64,000 nucleotides of DNA from Amborella trichopoda (lineage: Eukaryota > Streptophyta > Magnoliopsida > Amborellales > Amborellaceae). Below are positions 9,485 through 20,573 of this stretch, piece by piece. The position numbers and the translations under genes are program-made. The notes beneath the pieces are model-generated. The model did no database searches, had not been told where the DNA came from, and was given only the letters and a program-made list of their open reading frames with translations. Position 1 is the stretch's first letter. The number at the start of each line of letters is the position of its first letter. The stretch covers positions 2,425,018 to 2,489,017 of the forward strand of contig NW_006497557.1 in the NCBI RefSeq assembly GCF_000471905.2. Reading direction: 5' to 3'.

Positions 9485-12263
9485 TTGGTTAGGTACCTCG
9501 ATCTAGCCTTCCAGATCTAGATGATCTGCCGACTCATATCTTGGGTTTTTAGCGAACCTAGGATTTGAGATCGCTCTCTCACAACCTTGCTCAGGAGTAA
9601 GGAAATGTATACCAACTGATGAGAGAGGAATTTAAGGTGTGTTCGAGACTTACTCGGGCTGTCTCGCATGGGCACCCTCTTAGATCACGAAGAAAGCCCA
9701 CCAGTTGCTTTAGCTGGTTCAGAATCACCTCCCTTAACTGTAATCCTCTTGTTTTCTGCTCAACACTTCTATGGTTAATTAGCAAGACAAGTGGGTCAAA
9801 AAGACCCACTGTTGTCTTAGGACATCGCATGCTCATATGAGGGAGTGATGAAATGGAAGGATTCCAATAAATAGAGAAAGGAGAAGAAAATTTGACAAAA
9901 GGGGCGAGTCTAGCATGACTGTCGGAAAGCTACCAACTCGGAGTGGTACCAAGACGGGCATGGTTCTCAAGCTCAAGACTAGCACGGCGTTAATACTACA
10001 TTAAACCGAGACCGATATGGTGGCGCTAGGCTAAGTCTACCCTTAATCGACTAAGGGGAGAAAAGAATGAGGAGATGGAAAGAGAGCGAAAAGGAAGAGA
10101 GTGAGATGACAGAGGGGATAGGGTCCCGACGGCATTAGGTGTTGCCACCCATGACCGTGGAGTAGCAGTGTCACGGCACTGAATCGGTGCTAGACACTAC
10201 TTCTCGCGGCTAGAGGATGGGTAAAAGACTACTGACGCTGCTAGACATCACCATTGGTAACATAAGAAAGTAACGTGCTCCTGCGCAGGCTGCGATAGCC
10301 TCTCATGGAGTTCGTGGCGATAGTCATTTGTGAAGTGCGCGACTGTAGTTCTCATGAGGTGCACAGTGACAGGTGTGGGATGCAGGGGAGATGGCGATGA
10401 GCACCGAACGTGCGGAGGAAGCTCATGGACAGTGCTGGGCACCGAGTCTACGAAGGAGGCTCACGTACGGTGATAGGTGTTGCCGAGGCCTCGAACGGGT
10501 GACTATAGGTATCGCCATCTACGATAGGCACACAACAGGGGAAGATCCCTGCAGGCGACAACAAGTTTCACCGCCTGGGCTCTTCACTGAGACGTTAAAG
10601 CTACATCTGTAGACGACAATGAGCAGTGCCATTTGCAGGCCTCACTAGAAAAGAGAGACAAATGAACATAAGGGGAAGAAGACTCACGCGCGGCACTGCC
10701 ATCACCATGCGTGACATGTGAGACCACGGGAGGGGCATGCACGACACTGCCACTGCCGCATATGGCGTTCACCAGGAACTTAGATGGAGAAGAGGAAAAA
10801 GAAAGAGAGGAAGAGAAAGAAGAAGAAGAAGAAAGAGAAGAAAAGCACAGGAAGAGAGAGAAGATCTACCTCAGGTCTAGGGTACCGATCAAAAGTTTCT
10901 CTCACCTTGCTCTCTCTCTCCAAACATGACCCAACAATAGTAAGAAAGAGAAACTGTATTGAGCAAAAACTCTCCATTTTATGAGGGATTGAGTCCTTTT
11001 GTGCGTATAATGATGGCACATATATATAGAATTTTCCCCAAACATGGGTAGATGATCAAAATTAATCCTAATTACTAAAAATTAAGATTAAATTGAATTA
11101 CAAGAAATTAGAAAATAGGGCGCAAAATGATAGATTTGCCCCTTCCTAACAATTTGTGGAATTTCAGAATGCTCCGTATGTTGCACTAGAAGTTGCGTAA
11201 TCTTGCATGATGATCCGGGGTTGTTCTGATGTACGGTTGATCGAAAGATGATTGTTTTCTTATTGGGATCGACATGTCGATCGATTTGATACCAACTTCA
11301 AGCCATGGATCAAGTTTTTATTGCTCGATCATGTGACTTGAAATTTGAATGAATCTTGAAACTTCGGATCGATTGTTTGCTCGTTCATATGAGTTCTTTA
11401 TTGGAGTACACAGAGCATGCTGTCACAATCGCGGGACAAAAAATGATTCCGAGTCCGGATGAAGATTTTATAACCTTGGAATTTTGACCAAAATTTGGCT
11501 ATGGAATTTACAGTGGCTTCATCGGCTTCATGTAAGGCTTCCAACCGTTCATCACATACGAGGTTCAGTTCAGAGATGGCTCTAGACCTTACGCATGCGA
11601 TGAAATTGGTCTCACGTCGACCGGGTTTGAGAGCGGTGTGATTTGACCACTCGAGCGAGGCACAATGCTACTAAATTTCTTGTACTTTCTTCACTGATCA
11701 GTAAATTCTCTCTAGATTTTCTTTGTGCTTGGGTATCGTCATGGGGCAGGCCACATATCGAATCGCTCGTCTTTATGCGACGAACATGCTCACCAAATTT
11801 GAGCACCATCCGACTTGAGATGAGTGAGATATGAGCATAGAAAGTCACTAATCGTGACTTTCCCTTCAATGTTATAGAGTTGCAGGGTGGCCGCATGGGA
11901 ATAACATGTGGCTCCTCCTGTTTCACTCTTTTGCTTATAACTTCTTCCTGGAGTGTCTGTTCAAGCTAAAATTTGACCCTTGAGGGTTTTCAACTATTTT
12001 GGATCAAATAGTGGTTGTCCCATAGCAAATTGATACACCAAAAATGTAGCTTTATTTATAAGATCTGTTTCAGGGTGCTGGAGGCAAATGTTGCCAGAAA
12101 TGTTTCTTAGTTTGCACTGGCTTAGACATGTTGGAATGTGACAAAACATGGCAGGATATTTTTGTGAGACCTCATGAAAATCTTGGCCTATTCTGGGGTT
12201 ATTCTGAGAAGATCAAAATTTCCACTGTTTGCTACCCATGATGATGAAAAATATCTTCCAACA
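9485..12263 (-). mobile_element. LTR-b, shared by E2 (5' LTR) and E3 (3' LTR); 38-bp-array class
   Basis: On the minus strand it starts TGTTGGAAGATATTTTTC at 12263 and ends next to the E2 PBS. The centre has no hairpin array. Instead it has units around GAAGCTCGCGGACGGCGATA (near 10390-10500) and an A/G-rich stretch at 10790-10860, which is the CT tract seen from the other side. A TATA-like TTCTATATATATG lies at about 11018-11032 on the minus strand. Because E2 and E3 run head to tail through this one LTR, they were probably joined by recombination between LTRs. Confidence 0.83.
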
Positions 12264-13199
12264 GGTGCCCCTTGGGGTTTTCACCATGCCTAGGTTTTTG
12301 TTTTCACGAAACTCTTTCACTCATGGTTTCGTGACCTTGCTCGCCCGTCATTTTTAGTCATGGTGTTCCCTTGTTTTTGTGTACACCATGCCCTTTTTTT
12401 TGTTGTGAATGCGTGTTTAGGGTCATGCCTTTGAGACATGTGCATAGCCTTTTAACGTCATGCTGCCAAGATGCACACTATAGTTTAGGGTCATATAGCT
12501 GGACCATAGTGGTGAAGAATGGTAGTTTGTGGAGGCCATAGAGTGAGTATGGTGATGGTCTTAACTCACTTTTAGAAGATGACATGAGGCCACCTATGAA
12601 AGATTGAAGTTGTATGAATTGTGGGTGAAAAATGGTGGCCCACTAGCAGATGACGAGTATGGATGGCGAGCTGGTTCACCATTTTGTGAGCAAAGGTGAG
12701 ACTCACTAGGGAATGATGAATAGTGGTAGTCAAGTGAATGTGTTCACTAGGGAAGCAATGAAGGTGTGCGTGCACACGAATGCGTCGATTAGGCAAAGCA
12801 TGCATGAAAATACATGTAAGGGGGGTGTGCACGTATGTGTGAGCATTTCTTTAAGCTCATGCCTCTTGGACCTTGACAAAGAAGTTTAACGTCATGCGGC
12901 CAGGACGTGCACTATGGTTTAAGGTCATAGAACTCGGACCGTGGTTATGCAGTTTAAAGTCATGCAACTAAGACCATGCAATTTAAGGTCGTGCAACTAG
13001 ACCTTCGCTATAGTTTAAGGTTATATAGTTTGGACCATGATGCTGAGCCTTTTAATGTCAAGCAGCTAGGATGTAGAGTATGGTTTATGGTCATATAGTT
13101 CAGACCATGGCTATGCAGTTTAAAGTCATACGGTTAGAACTAGGCAATTTCAGGTCGTGCAACTAGACCGCCACTACAGTTTAAGGTCATATAGTTTTG

Positions 13200-13662
13200 A
13201 CCATGGCTATGCAGTTAAAAGTCATGCAGCGCAGAACACGACTGTGCAGTTTAAGGTCATGTAGCATGGACCATGGCTGTGAAGCTTAAGGTCATGCGAC
13301 ATGACCCACGACTGTGCAATTTAAGGTCATGCGGCATGGAGCACGGCTGTGCAGTTTAAGGTCATTCGGCATGGACCACGGTTGTGCAGTTTAAGGTCAT
13401 GTGGCATGGACCACGGTTGTGCAATTTAAGATCATGCGACATGGATCGTGGTTGTGCAGTTTAAGGTCATGCAGCATGGACCACGACTGTGCAGTGTAAG
13501 GTCATGTGGCATGGACCATGGCTGTGCAATTTAAGGTCATGCAGCATGGACCACGGCTGTGCAGTTTAAGGTCCTACAGAATGGACCACGGCTATGTAAT
13601 TTAAAGTCATGTGGCATGGACCACGGCTGTGCAGTTTAAGGTCATGTAGCATGGACCATTGT
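13200..13662 (-). repeat. 35-bp tandem array, about 13 units
   Basis: Units of 35 bp contain TTTAAGGTCATGCGGCATGG followed by ACCACGGCTGTGCAG, repeated with only one to five changes each. More diverged units extend left to about 12880. The plus-oriented elements carry the inverse motif (CATGACCTTAAACTGCA) in more degenerate arrays at 25265-25660, 43405-43915 and 61205-61600. The unusual uniformity here suggests a later local expansion. Confidence 0.88.
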
Positions 13663-14549
13663 GCATGTCACCATATAGGTGAAGCTGCATGGGGAATAGG
13701 TCTGTGGATAGAAATCTGACTCTCTGGGGAAAAAGATAGTTGAAGCTATACACAAGCAGAGAGATTTAGATGAAGATGGTGGCCCTACAAGGAGGATCGA
13801 GCAGAAGCAGACTTCATGAGGGATTAAAAGGGTAAGTGTGACTCCCTGGGGTGGAAGAGTAATGGTGTGCATGTAACTCTGCTGAGAATGACAAGCCAGA
13901 GTACAGATACGACGCAACTGGGGGTAGTGGGTCACAGTACGGTGTGACTCCTACTGGGGTGTTGGTGTGAAACAGACCCACTAGGGATTGAAGGGGTAAG
14001 CATGACTCCCTTTTTCTTTTGCATATGCCTAACTCCACTTGGGATGCTGATGGAATACACCTGACGAATGGGTGCGTCCATTTCACAGTTTTAGGTCATG
14101 CATGTGGACTATTTGTCATGATGTTTATCGTTTTACTACAGGGACGTGAGTTGCTGTTTTAAGGACTTGTAGTTGGACCATGGCTATACAGTTTAAAGTC
14201 ATGCGGCTAGGACCATGCAGTTTAAGGTTGTACAACTAGACCTTCATTACATTTTAGGGTCATATAGTTTGGACCATGCAGTTTAAGATCGTGCAACTAG
14301 ACCATGGCGGTGCAGTTTAGGGTCATGCGGCAAGGACCAAGGTTGTGCAGTTTAGGAAGCACAGACCCATGTGTGCGGAGAATGTGAATCCAGGGGGAAT
14401 AGAGTCGTGATTATGGACTCGACTCCCAGAGGAATGAGGTTGGGGTGCAGGGAATGAACTTCCTGGGGAGGAAGGATGGAGGTCTAGTCAAGATGGGAAT
14501 GCCGAAACATGCGAACGGTGCTAAGTTTTGGATGCCGCTCACGGTGTTA

Positions 14550-14790
14550 GGATCTTGATGAATGGCGCATGATGTTAGCCACTTGGTGAGGTGCGTGGCA
14601 TTAACTCCCGACGGGCGCGTGGCGATAGCCCTAGATGAAGGTGTGCGATGATGGCCTTTGATGAAGGTGCGCAATGATGGCCCTTGACGAAGGTGTGTGG
14701 CAATAGCATCCTACGCAGTGTACGGCGATAGCCTCTAGTGAAGGCGTGTGGCGATAGCCTTTGGGTGAAGCTCATGGTGATAACCCCTTC
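14550..14790 (-). repeat. 26-27-bp tandem array GTGTGCGATGATGGCC
   Basis: About eight imperfect units of the form GTGTGCGATGATGGCCTTTG plus ATGAAG follow each other just upstream of the antisense TATA box of E3. I saw no clear array of this unit in the other elements. Confidence 0.75.
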
Positions 14791-14893
14791 GGGTCTCGGG
14801 CTTGACTCACTCCAGCTTGATCTTATTGCCCACAAAAGTTGGGGATTGGAGCGTCATTTCGAATTTTTGAGGGGCATTTCGTGGCACAGCTGA

Positions 14894-14902
14894 GTATAAA
14901 AG
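14894..14902 (+). promoter_or_regulatory. Antisense TATA box GTATAAAAG (E3)
   Basis: In this minus-oriented element the antisense promoter lies on the plus strand. GAGTATAAAAGAGGG is followed by AAAACCTCATTTT, which corresponds to the CTATATAAGGGGGTAAAA blocks of E1, E6 and E7. A GTAAGT donor-like site starts at 15050, 156 nt downstream. Function is inferred. Confidence 0.5.
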
Positions 14903-16346
14903 AGGGAAAAACCTCATTTTACTATTTTACCCAGGGGTAAAACAGCTGAAGAGAATTTTTAAAGAGAGAGAGAGAGAGATTCTTTCAAGAGTTTCCCAGC
15001 TAGAACTTCCAGACCAAAATTTACAGCAGACAGACCTTCACGAGCTTGAGTAAGTTGTGGGCCTTTGGAACGTGCTCGCGAGTGTTTTTGGAGGGTACCA
15101 AGGCTCTCTTGAGAAGGGAAGAGGGGCTTCTCAGGGGCTCATCGCGGCCTTTCCAGTGCAGCTGCAGGAGTTGCAGTGGTGTATAACTGGAGTTGTCGTG
15201 CTCTTCTTATAGTCCCAAGGTTGAAGGGAGGTTGCAGAGAAGTCAGAGGAGTCTGATAGTCTTCTGGCCATCAGACGAGAAGAAGAGGGAGCAGCAATGA
15301 GCTCACCGAAAACTCAATAGAATTCTGGTGAGTTTGTGGTAAACTACTGAAGTCTGAAAACAGGGAGAGGGGAAATATTCTGGGCCACATGGAAGCTTTT
15401 TGGGGATTCCGATGGTTTTTCGATAGTCACGGCTGTTAAAAAGGGGAAGAACAGAGCCAGATGAGAATTCCCGATTGACGAAAGGAATTTTCAGTGAAGA
15501 GGGGAAAGGCCGGTGAGAACTCGAGGGTTGCAGGGCCGTAAAAGTCAGGGAAATAGAAGAGGTGTGGGAGTTAATGCCTCTCGGGAATTGGAAATAGTGG
15601 AAACCAAGGCACTGCGAGGGCATGTGCGACATTAAGTCGCATGCAGTGCTTCCTTCGTGCATCTTTAAGCCACGCACAGTGATAGCCACACTGGGGAGCA
15701 TGCCACTCGCAACAATGGTCTCGCGCGGTGTTGGCCTTTCTGTGATGATGGTAGCACGTGGTGTTGAAGTTTGCATGGTAATGGTCACCTGCGCCGTTAA
15801 GTTACATGTGACGATGATCACACGTGCCATTAAGTTGTGCGCGGCAATGACCATGGACAGCGATGCCTTGTGGGGGCTAAGAGTGATTGAAAATGAGATG
15901 GCCCGGTCACTGTGGTCTGTTGAGAGCCAAGTCCTCCATCAGAACAGTGAAGTCCGTGTTTTTTTAGAGGAAGGGAATCCATCATGGGTTTGCTCCTTGC
16001 CAAAGAAGTCTGCTTTGTATGTCAGATGGATTGAAGCTGACTCAGATATGGTTGGCTTCTTCTTTTGGCCTGTAACCATCCTGTTCGAGAACTCTCGACA
16101 GATAATTGAAGCTGACTTCGAAGTGGTTTTGCTTATTCTTCATGATGAGGGCATTTCTTTTTGGCCTGTAACCATCCTCTTATCCTCAGATGTAAGAGCT
16201 TTGTAACCTCCCTAATAATCAGCTTTTGATTGTAGCTTGTAACCTTTTCTAATGCAATGAAAGAAATGAACTTCTTTTGAGGAAGCTTAATGTTCTTCTT
16301 TTCCATTTTTTTCTTTTTACTGCATGCACCACATTTTAGGGATATA
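14903..16346 (+). other. Antisense leader of E3 without the mobile-domain gene
   Basis: The region runs antisense to E3 from the TATA box to the integrase tail. It holds a short GA run (about 14964-14980), leader sequence with a possible splice donor at 15050, a 33-bp array at 15649-15855, and GGCCTGTAACCATCCT repeats at 16060-16190. The mobile-domain gene found at this position in E7 is missing. One ORF of 194 codons (15622-16206) stays open across the array. It has an 11-residue repeat but no family resemblance, so I do not call it a gene. Confidence 0.5.
15649..15855 (+). repeat. 33-bp tandem array, about 6 units
   Basis: Successive units start ATGGTCTCGCGCGGTGTT, ATGGTAGCACGTGGTGTT, ATGGTCACCTGCGCCGTT and ATGATCACACGTGCCATT, each 33 bp, with weaker units before them. 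As 33 is a multiple of three, the plus strand encodes an 11-residue repeat (MVxRGVxLxxM-like). Confidence 0.8.
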
Positions 16347-16683
16347 TCAGGGATAATACTTCTTTAAGTATCGCCCATTGATAGGGGGCATTTCGTCTCC
16401 TCCATCCGAGTATGCCAGTATACATGCCTCGTTTGGTGTGACCTTCTTGATTAAGAATGGACCTTCTCACTTAGTTCCTTTGTGGCCCTCATGCATGACA
16501 ATTGGTCTCTTGACTGCTAAGACTAGATCTCCATGGGCGAATGAGCAAACCTTGACAGATTTGTCAAAGGCTTTCTTCATTCTCCCTTGATTGAGCTAGA
16601 GGTTTTGCTGGGTGTCTAATCTTTTTTCATCAAGGGCATCCAACTATGGATAACGGAGCTTGACCCTCTCATATTCGGTTAGC
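16347..16683 (-). pseudogene. Integrase C-terminal tail (E3)
   Basis: On the minus strand the tail reads TEYERVKLRYP, a stop, then LDALDEKR, GRMKKAFDKS, GDLVLAVK and ends PPINGRYLKKYYP with TGA at 16347-16349. It is the best-preserved integrase end in the window and gives the 3' boundary of pol. Upstream it is joined directly to the linker that normally precedes RT, so RT, RNase H and the integrase core are gone. One internal stop (CGTTATCCATAG) is present. Confidence 0.85.
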
Positions 16684-17430
16684 CCCTGATGTATAATGAC
16701 TTGAGGGTCTAGACCAGGCATCTCATGATAATGCCAGACAAATATGTCTCGATTTGTTGAGAGGAGGGCGATATAAATTTCTTTCTCTTTTGAGTACATT
16801 TTTGCCGAGATGAAAGTTGACCTTAGGTCGACTTCACCCCCTAAGTCTATCTCTTCAAGCTTGTTAGTTGTGGCTTGACCACGTTCTTCCCACTCTTCAA
16901 AAGCCTCTTGCAACTCTTCATTTGGGGATTCAGGATGCGACTCATCAACCTCGAGTGCAGAGACACACGATCTTGACATTTCTACTTTTAGGTGGGGCCC
17001 AATGAGAGAGACGATTTCTAGTCCTGGCCGGACCAAGAATTGAAACGGTAGACTTCGAAAGGGGAGTCCATGACTTTGTGACTGGGGTCACTGGGTACTT
17101 GCCCCAAACTTGGTGATGCTTCATGAACTTGAATCATGTGACTGGACTCATGGGAATAGGAGCCTGAAGATGGCTTGGTCTTGGCTTGGGTTGATAGGGT
17201 GTTGTTGACTGTTAAGAATCCAGTCGCCTGGGTCAACATCTCTCTTAAGCGCTTCCACTTCAACCTGTTGAGGATGGAACCTCTGAGCTCTCTGTTTAGA
17301 CTATCGAAGTGTGGGCACTGTCGAGCTACAACTATGGAAGAAATAAAAGAGGAGGGAGTAGAAGAGTAGTTGGAATGTCTCAGGCAGCTTTTTGAGTCAT
17401 TGTTGGAATTGGACATGTGCAGGGGTATTT
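16684..17430 (-). pseudogene. Pol linker upstream of RT (E3)
   Basis: Two overlapping minus-strand frames, 17416-17018 and 17036-16644, match the E5 segment just before its RT. Shared pieces are ARQCPHFDSLNRELRG, SSGSYSHESSHMIQVHEASP, ESPNEELQEAFEEWEERGQA, and HYHEMPGLDPQVIIHQ. In Tat-type elements the last motif directly precedes RT. A frameshift lies near 17020-17036. There is no protease between the Gag end and this linker, unlike E7. After VIIHQ the sequence jumps to the integrase tail. Confidence 0.8.
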
Positions 17431-19930
17431 TAGGTCTTGCCCTAGCTTTGACCGTTGTGGAGTGCTTTTAGCGTCGTCACCCATATTGGACGACTCCCGA
17501 GATATTGATGACTCAAGGACGTCCATCTGATCGGATGACAGGATAAGGTGAGTTGTGCCTGGGATGAAGTCCTATAAGGTTGGCAATGGAGAAAGGGGCA
17601 TGAGAAACTCTTCCTCAACTGGTGTCTGAGGGAGACGGTTCCTTCGGCGAGGGGACCTAGATGCCCGTATCCTTTTGGATCCCTGAAGAGGGGTTTGGTC
17701 TGCCTTGTTGCACTGATGAGTAGCTCTGGCTTGGTGGACTGCCTTGCGCTTCATGGATTTGAGCCTACTTCTCCCATGGTAGACTTCCCAAGGCTGAGAA
17801 GTCGAGGGCTTTGAAGGGTCCGGTGTATGCTCACAAGGGACCTGTAGTGGGATTTCCTCTTGGATGGGAGTGACAGCTTGTAAGTGCTCTGGGAGAACGG
17901 TACAAATTATGTGGCCTTCCTGCACCTTCTAAGTGATCATAGCTTTGAACCCAGCAGATTCTTTCAACTCGTGGCCCCATATTTGGTGATATGAGCACCA
18001 GAGGTTTTCCGTACCCTGGGAGAGGCGTTTAGGCTGCATAACGGGCTTGGGAGTGATCAGACCCTATTGAAGCATCGACTCGAAGAGGGCCTATTGAGGA
18101 TCTAGCTCAATGCCTTCCAAGGCTTGCATCGGGAGTTCTTCTTGCACTAGTGGAAGAGGGACTTGACGGTGTCCTTCAAGGTTACCAAGAGCTTCTTGGC
18201 GTTGTTGCATCGTTTTTGCCAAGAGTTCGTGGAATCTAGTGCATTCGCTCATGTCATGGCCTCGTATCAGGTGATACGAGCACTAGAGGTTCTCAGTTCT
18301 TGGAGGCCGGAACTTTGGCTGCCTTGTCAGCTTTAGCGTGATGTGTCCCTCTTCGAGCATTATGGCAAATAGTGCACGGAGGAGACCGGGTGCCCCCTCA
18401 TCTTCTTGGATTGTCACTCTATGAGAAGCCTCAGTTGCCCCGAATGCTTTCTGTAACTCTTCGAGCTTTATCTGAACCTTTTTAATAAGGGCTTCGATAA
18501 TTTCATGAAGCTTATAGCAGTACTGAGTGGGGTGGCCTACTTTCCTGTGATAAGCATAGTACGCCTCGTGTGTCTCTTGTCCAGCTTGTTCTGGAGTGTT
18601 GATCTCGAGCAAGTGGATCGTGTTTTACTCCAGTAGTAGTCGAAGCAGTGTAGGAGTCCACTCTTTCTCAAAGGGATACACCTTGTTCTGGTGCTAGCTC
18701 CAGAAGTCACTTTGCTTTATGTTTTTAGGGCGCGGAACCTTATTGTAGGACTGCTGCTTGCCCCCAGCCTGAGACGTTTGTGCCTTGGAGAGGTCTAGGG
18801 TTTCAGGGGAAGCTTTGTTAGTGTCAATCACGGTGATGGACGCACTGACCACTGCTTTCTTTTGGTTGCCCCGTTTGTTGGAGTGAGAGTTCTAGGCAGA
18901 GGGTTGCTGACGAGATCCGCCATGATGTTTGAAGAAACTCTCAATACAAACTACTTTAGAGATGAGTTCTGACATGGAGGGTGGATTGGAAGCCTCGACA
19001 TGCAGGGCGATCTTGGGAAGTTTTTGTATGTAGGTCTGAACAGCTTCTTTCTCAGTCATGAGAGTGGCATGAAAGGTTGCCAGCTCTCTCCATCGAACAA
19101 TGAACTTGTCAACTGGCTCACCAGGGTCTTGAGTTAGAGTGAGGAGCTTGATGGTTTCCATGTTCTTTTGGACTTCGTAGAAGCATTGATAAAAGAACTG
19201 CTTCATTTCTTGCTAGGTGTGCACCGAGTTTAGAGGCAGTCGAGCATACCACTGGAAGGCTGGCCATTCGAGGGTCTCGATGAACTGACAGAGGAGGAGT
19301 TGCCGGTCAATTTCTATCTCTCGACAAGCCACCTGGAAGTGAGTAATATGCTGGTGCGGGGACATAGTACCATTGAACAAGGGGAGCTTTGCCTTTTAGT
19401 AGTCTAAGGGAAATGACACTTAGTCGATGTACGTGGGGTACAACTTCTGGTAGAGCGTTGCCTCTTACATGCCCGAGACCTTGTTCTTGAGACTATGGGC
19501 CACCATGGAATCTATGTTGGTTTGAGAAACCCCACGAGAAGGAGAGCTGTCTTGGGGGACCTGTGGAGGAGTTTGCCTTGGAATTGTGTCTTCGTCAGAT
19601 GGAGAATCGGTCTCATGGTGAGAAGAAGGGGTCCTGGAGGCTTACAGGTATTCCATCTTTTCAAGGATGGACTGCATCACTACCTCGAACCTGTTCATCC
19701 GCTCTTCTTCGAAGTCGTCTGGCTCCTTAATCACCACGACACTGACCATTTCTTTTGGAAGGTTAGAGCCAGGTGGAGTGATGGATGGCCATGGTTGGCG
19801 AGTCGTGTGTGGCAAGTCAGTTTGCAGGGACTCAACATGTCCCGACTGGACTCGAGCCTTGTACGCTGACCTTGTGAGGACCGATACTCGACGGTCTTGG
19901 GACCATGGCGTCTGGGCAGCGATCACCGAT
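17431..19930 (-). pseudogene. Gag polyprotein remnant (E3)
   Basis: From about 19926 on the minus strand: SAYKARVQSG and MNRFEVVMQSILEKME, then PAFQWYARLPLNS (about 19250), QEMKQFFYQCFYEVQ, and DPGEPVDKFIVRWRELATFH (19206-18892), the retrotransposon Gag core. Knuckle 1 is YCAYHRKVGHPT with HxxxxC kept (QYCYKL), knuckle 2 is CSYHLIRGHDMSEC near 18280, and knuckle 3 has lost its last Cys (GHELKESAGF) near 17960. A basic tail follows (17925-17572: KRIRASRSPRRRNRLPQ). Several stops and frame changes make it a pseudogene. The three C-x2-H-x4-H-x4-C blocks look like a duplicated module. Confidence 0.84.
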
Positions 19931-20573
19931 CAATACTCTTGGACTTGTTCAGGCTCTAGGATCTACAGAGGGAAGGAGGGTTTACTAGGCAAGAGATCAC
20001 AAAAGGTGGTAACCTCAACTTACTTCGGGGCTTCTTTGGTCAGAATCCGCAGACCTTTCTTCTGCTTGATCTTGAGGCGGCTATGGACCCCACTCCAAAA
20101 CCGAGCTTGAGGCTTGGACTGCCCCATGTTTTTTGAGCAAGGAAGGGCCGTATTTATTAGCTGAAGCAAAGAATGAGATCCAAGGACTAAGGGCAATCTG
20201 GGTTGCCTTAGAGGCTGGAGGCTCTTGTCTTACATCAAGCCGTTGCCCCGAATTCCTTTGTGATGCCCAGGCGCACGGCTGACCTGAGGTAGCCTCAAGA
20301 TGTTACCCTTAAGGAAGACCTTTGAGTACCAGGTCTCGAAGTGCTTGCCTGGTGAGAGAAGAGTGACACAAGAAGGAGCTGATTCATGACTCCGCCTGAG
20401 TCTGGCTCCTTCGTCCTGGCCGTCGGGTCAGCCAGGGTTTAAACAACTGGTTCGACCATAAGAGGTCGAGATCCATGAGCATGTGTCTGTGAGGGATCGG
20501 GTAGTAACCTATCTCTCACCGAGTGAAGCTGTGTGTGCTGAGAGAGAGGACAGAGTGGTCAACCCTTATGTGC
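19931..20573 (-). pseudogene. Degenerate join between leader ORF and gag (E3)
   Basis: This stretch corresponds to 34215-34790 in E5 and 50740-51240 in E7. Minus-strand fragments of coding similarity are interrupted by stops. I see no separate gene. It holds the spacer between the leader frame and the first recognisable Gag residues. Confidence 0.45.

Larger units (their letters stand above)
12264..14880 (-). repeat. 3' UTR of E3: several tandem-array families
   Basis: No gene is supported. Going left to right: 12264-12480 matches the GAAAACCCGAAAGGGCAT block of the other UTRs; 12480-12870 is moderately conserved single-copy-like UTR; 12880-13662 is the TTTAAGGTCATGCGGC array. Then 13663-14090 is the CTCCCTGGGGTGG-type block, 14090-14350 holds more TTTAAGGTCATG units, and 14550-14790 is a 26-27-bp array. 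The same families, inverted, occur in E4, E6 and E7. The ORFs here are open only because of the repeats. Confidence 0.7.

Noticed and set aside
10790..10870. Lys/Glu-rich ORFs (10711-10929, 10784-10984) like a charged coiled coil.
   Set aside because: This is the A/G strand of the LTR CT tract; the frame is not conserved in other LTRs.
13200..13662. Regular 35-bp repeats resembling a CRISPR array.
   Set aside because: The units are directly adjacent without unique spacers, and the setting is a plant retrotransposon UTR.
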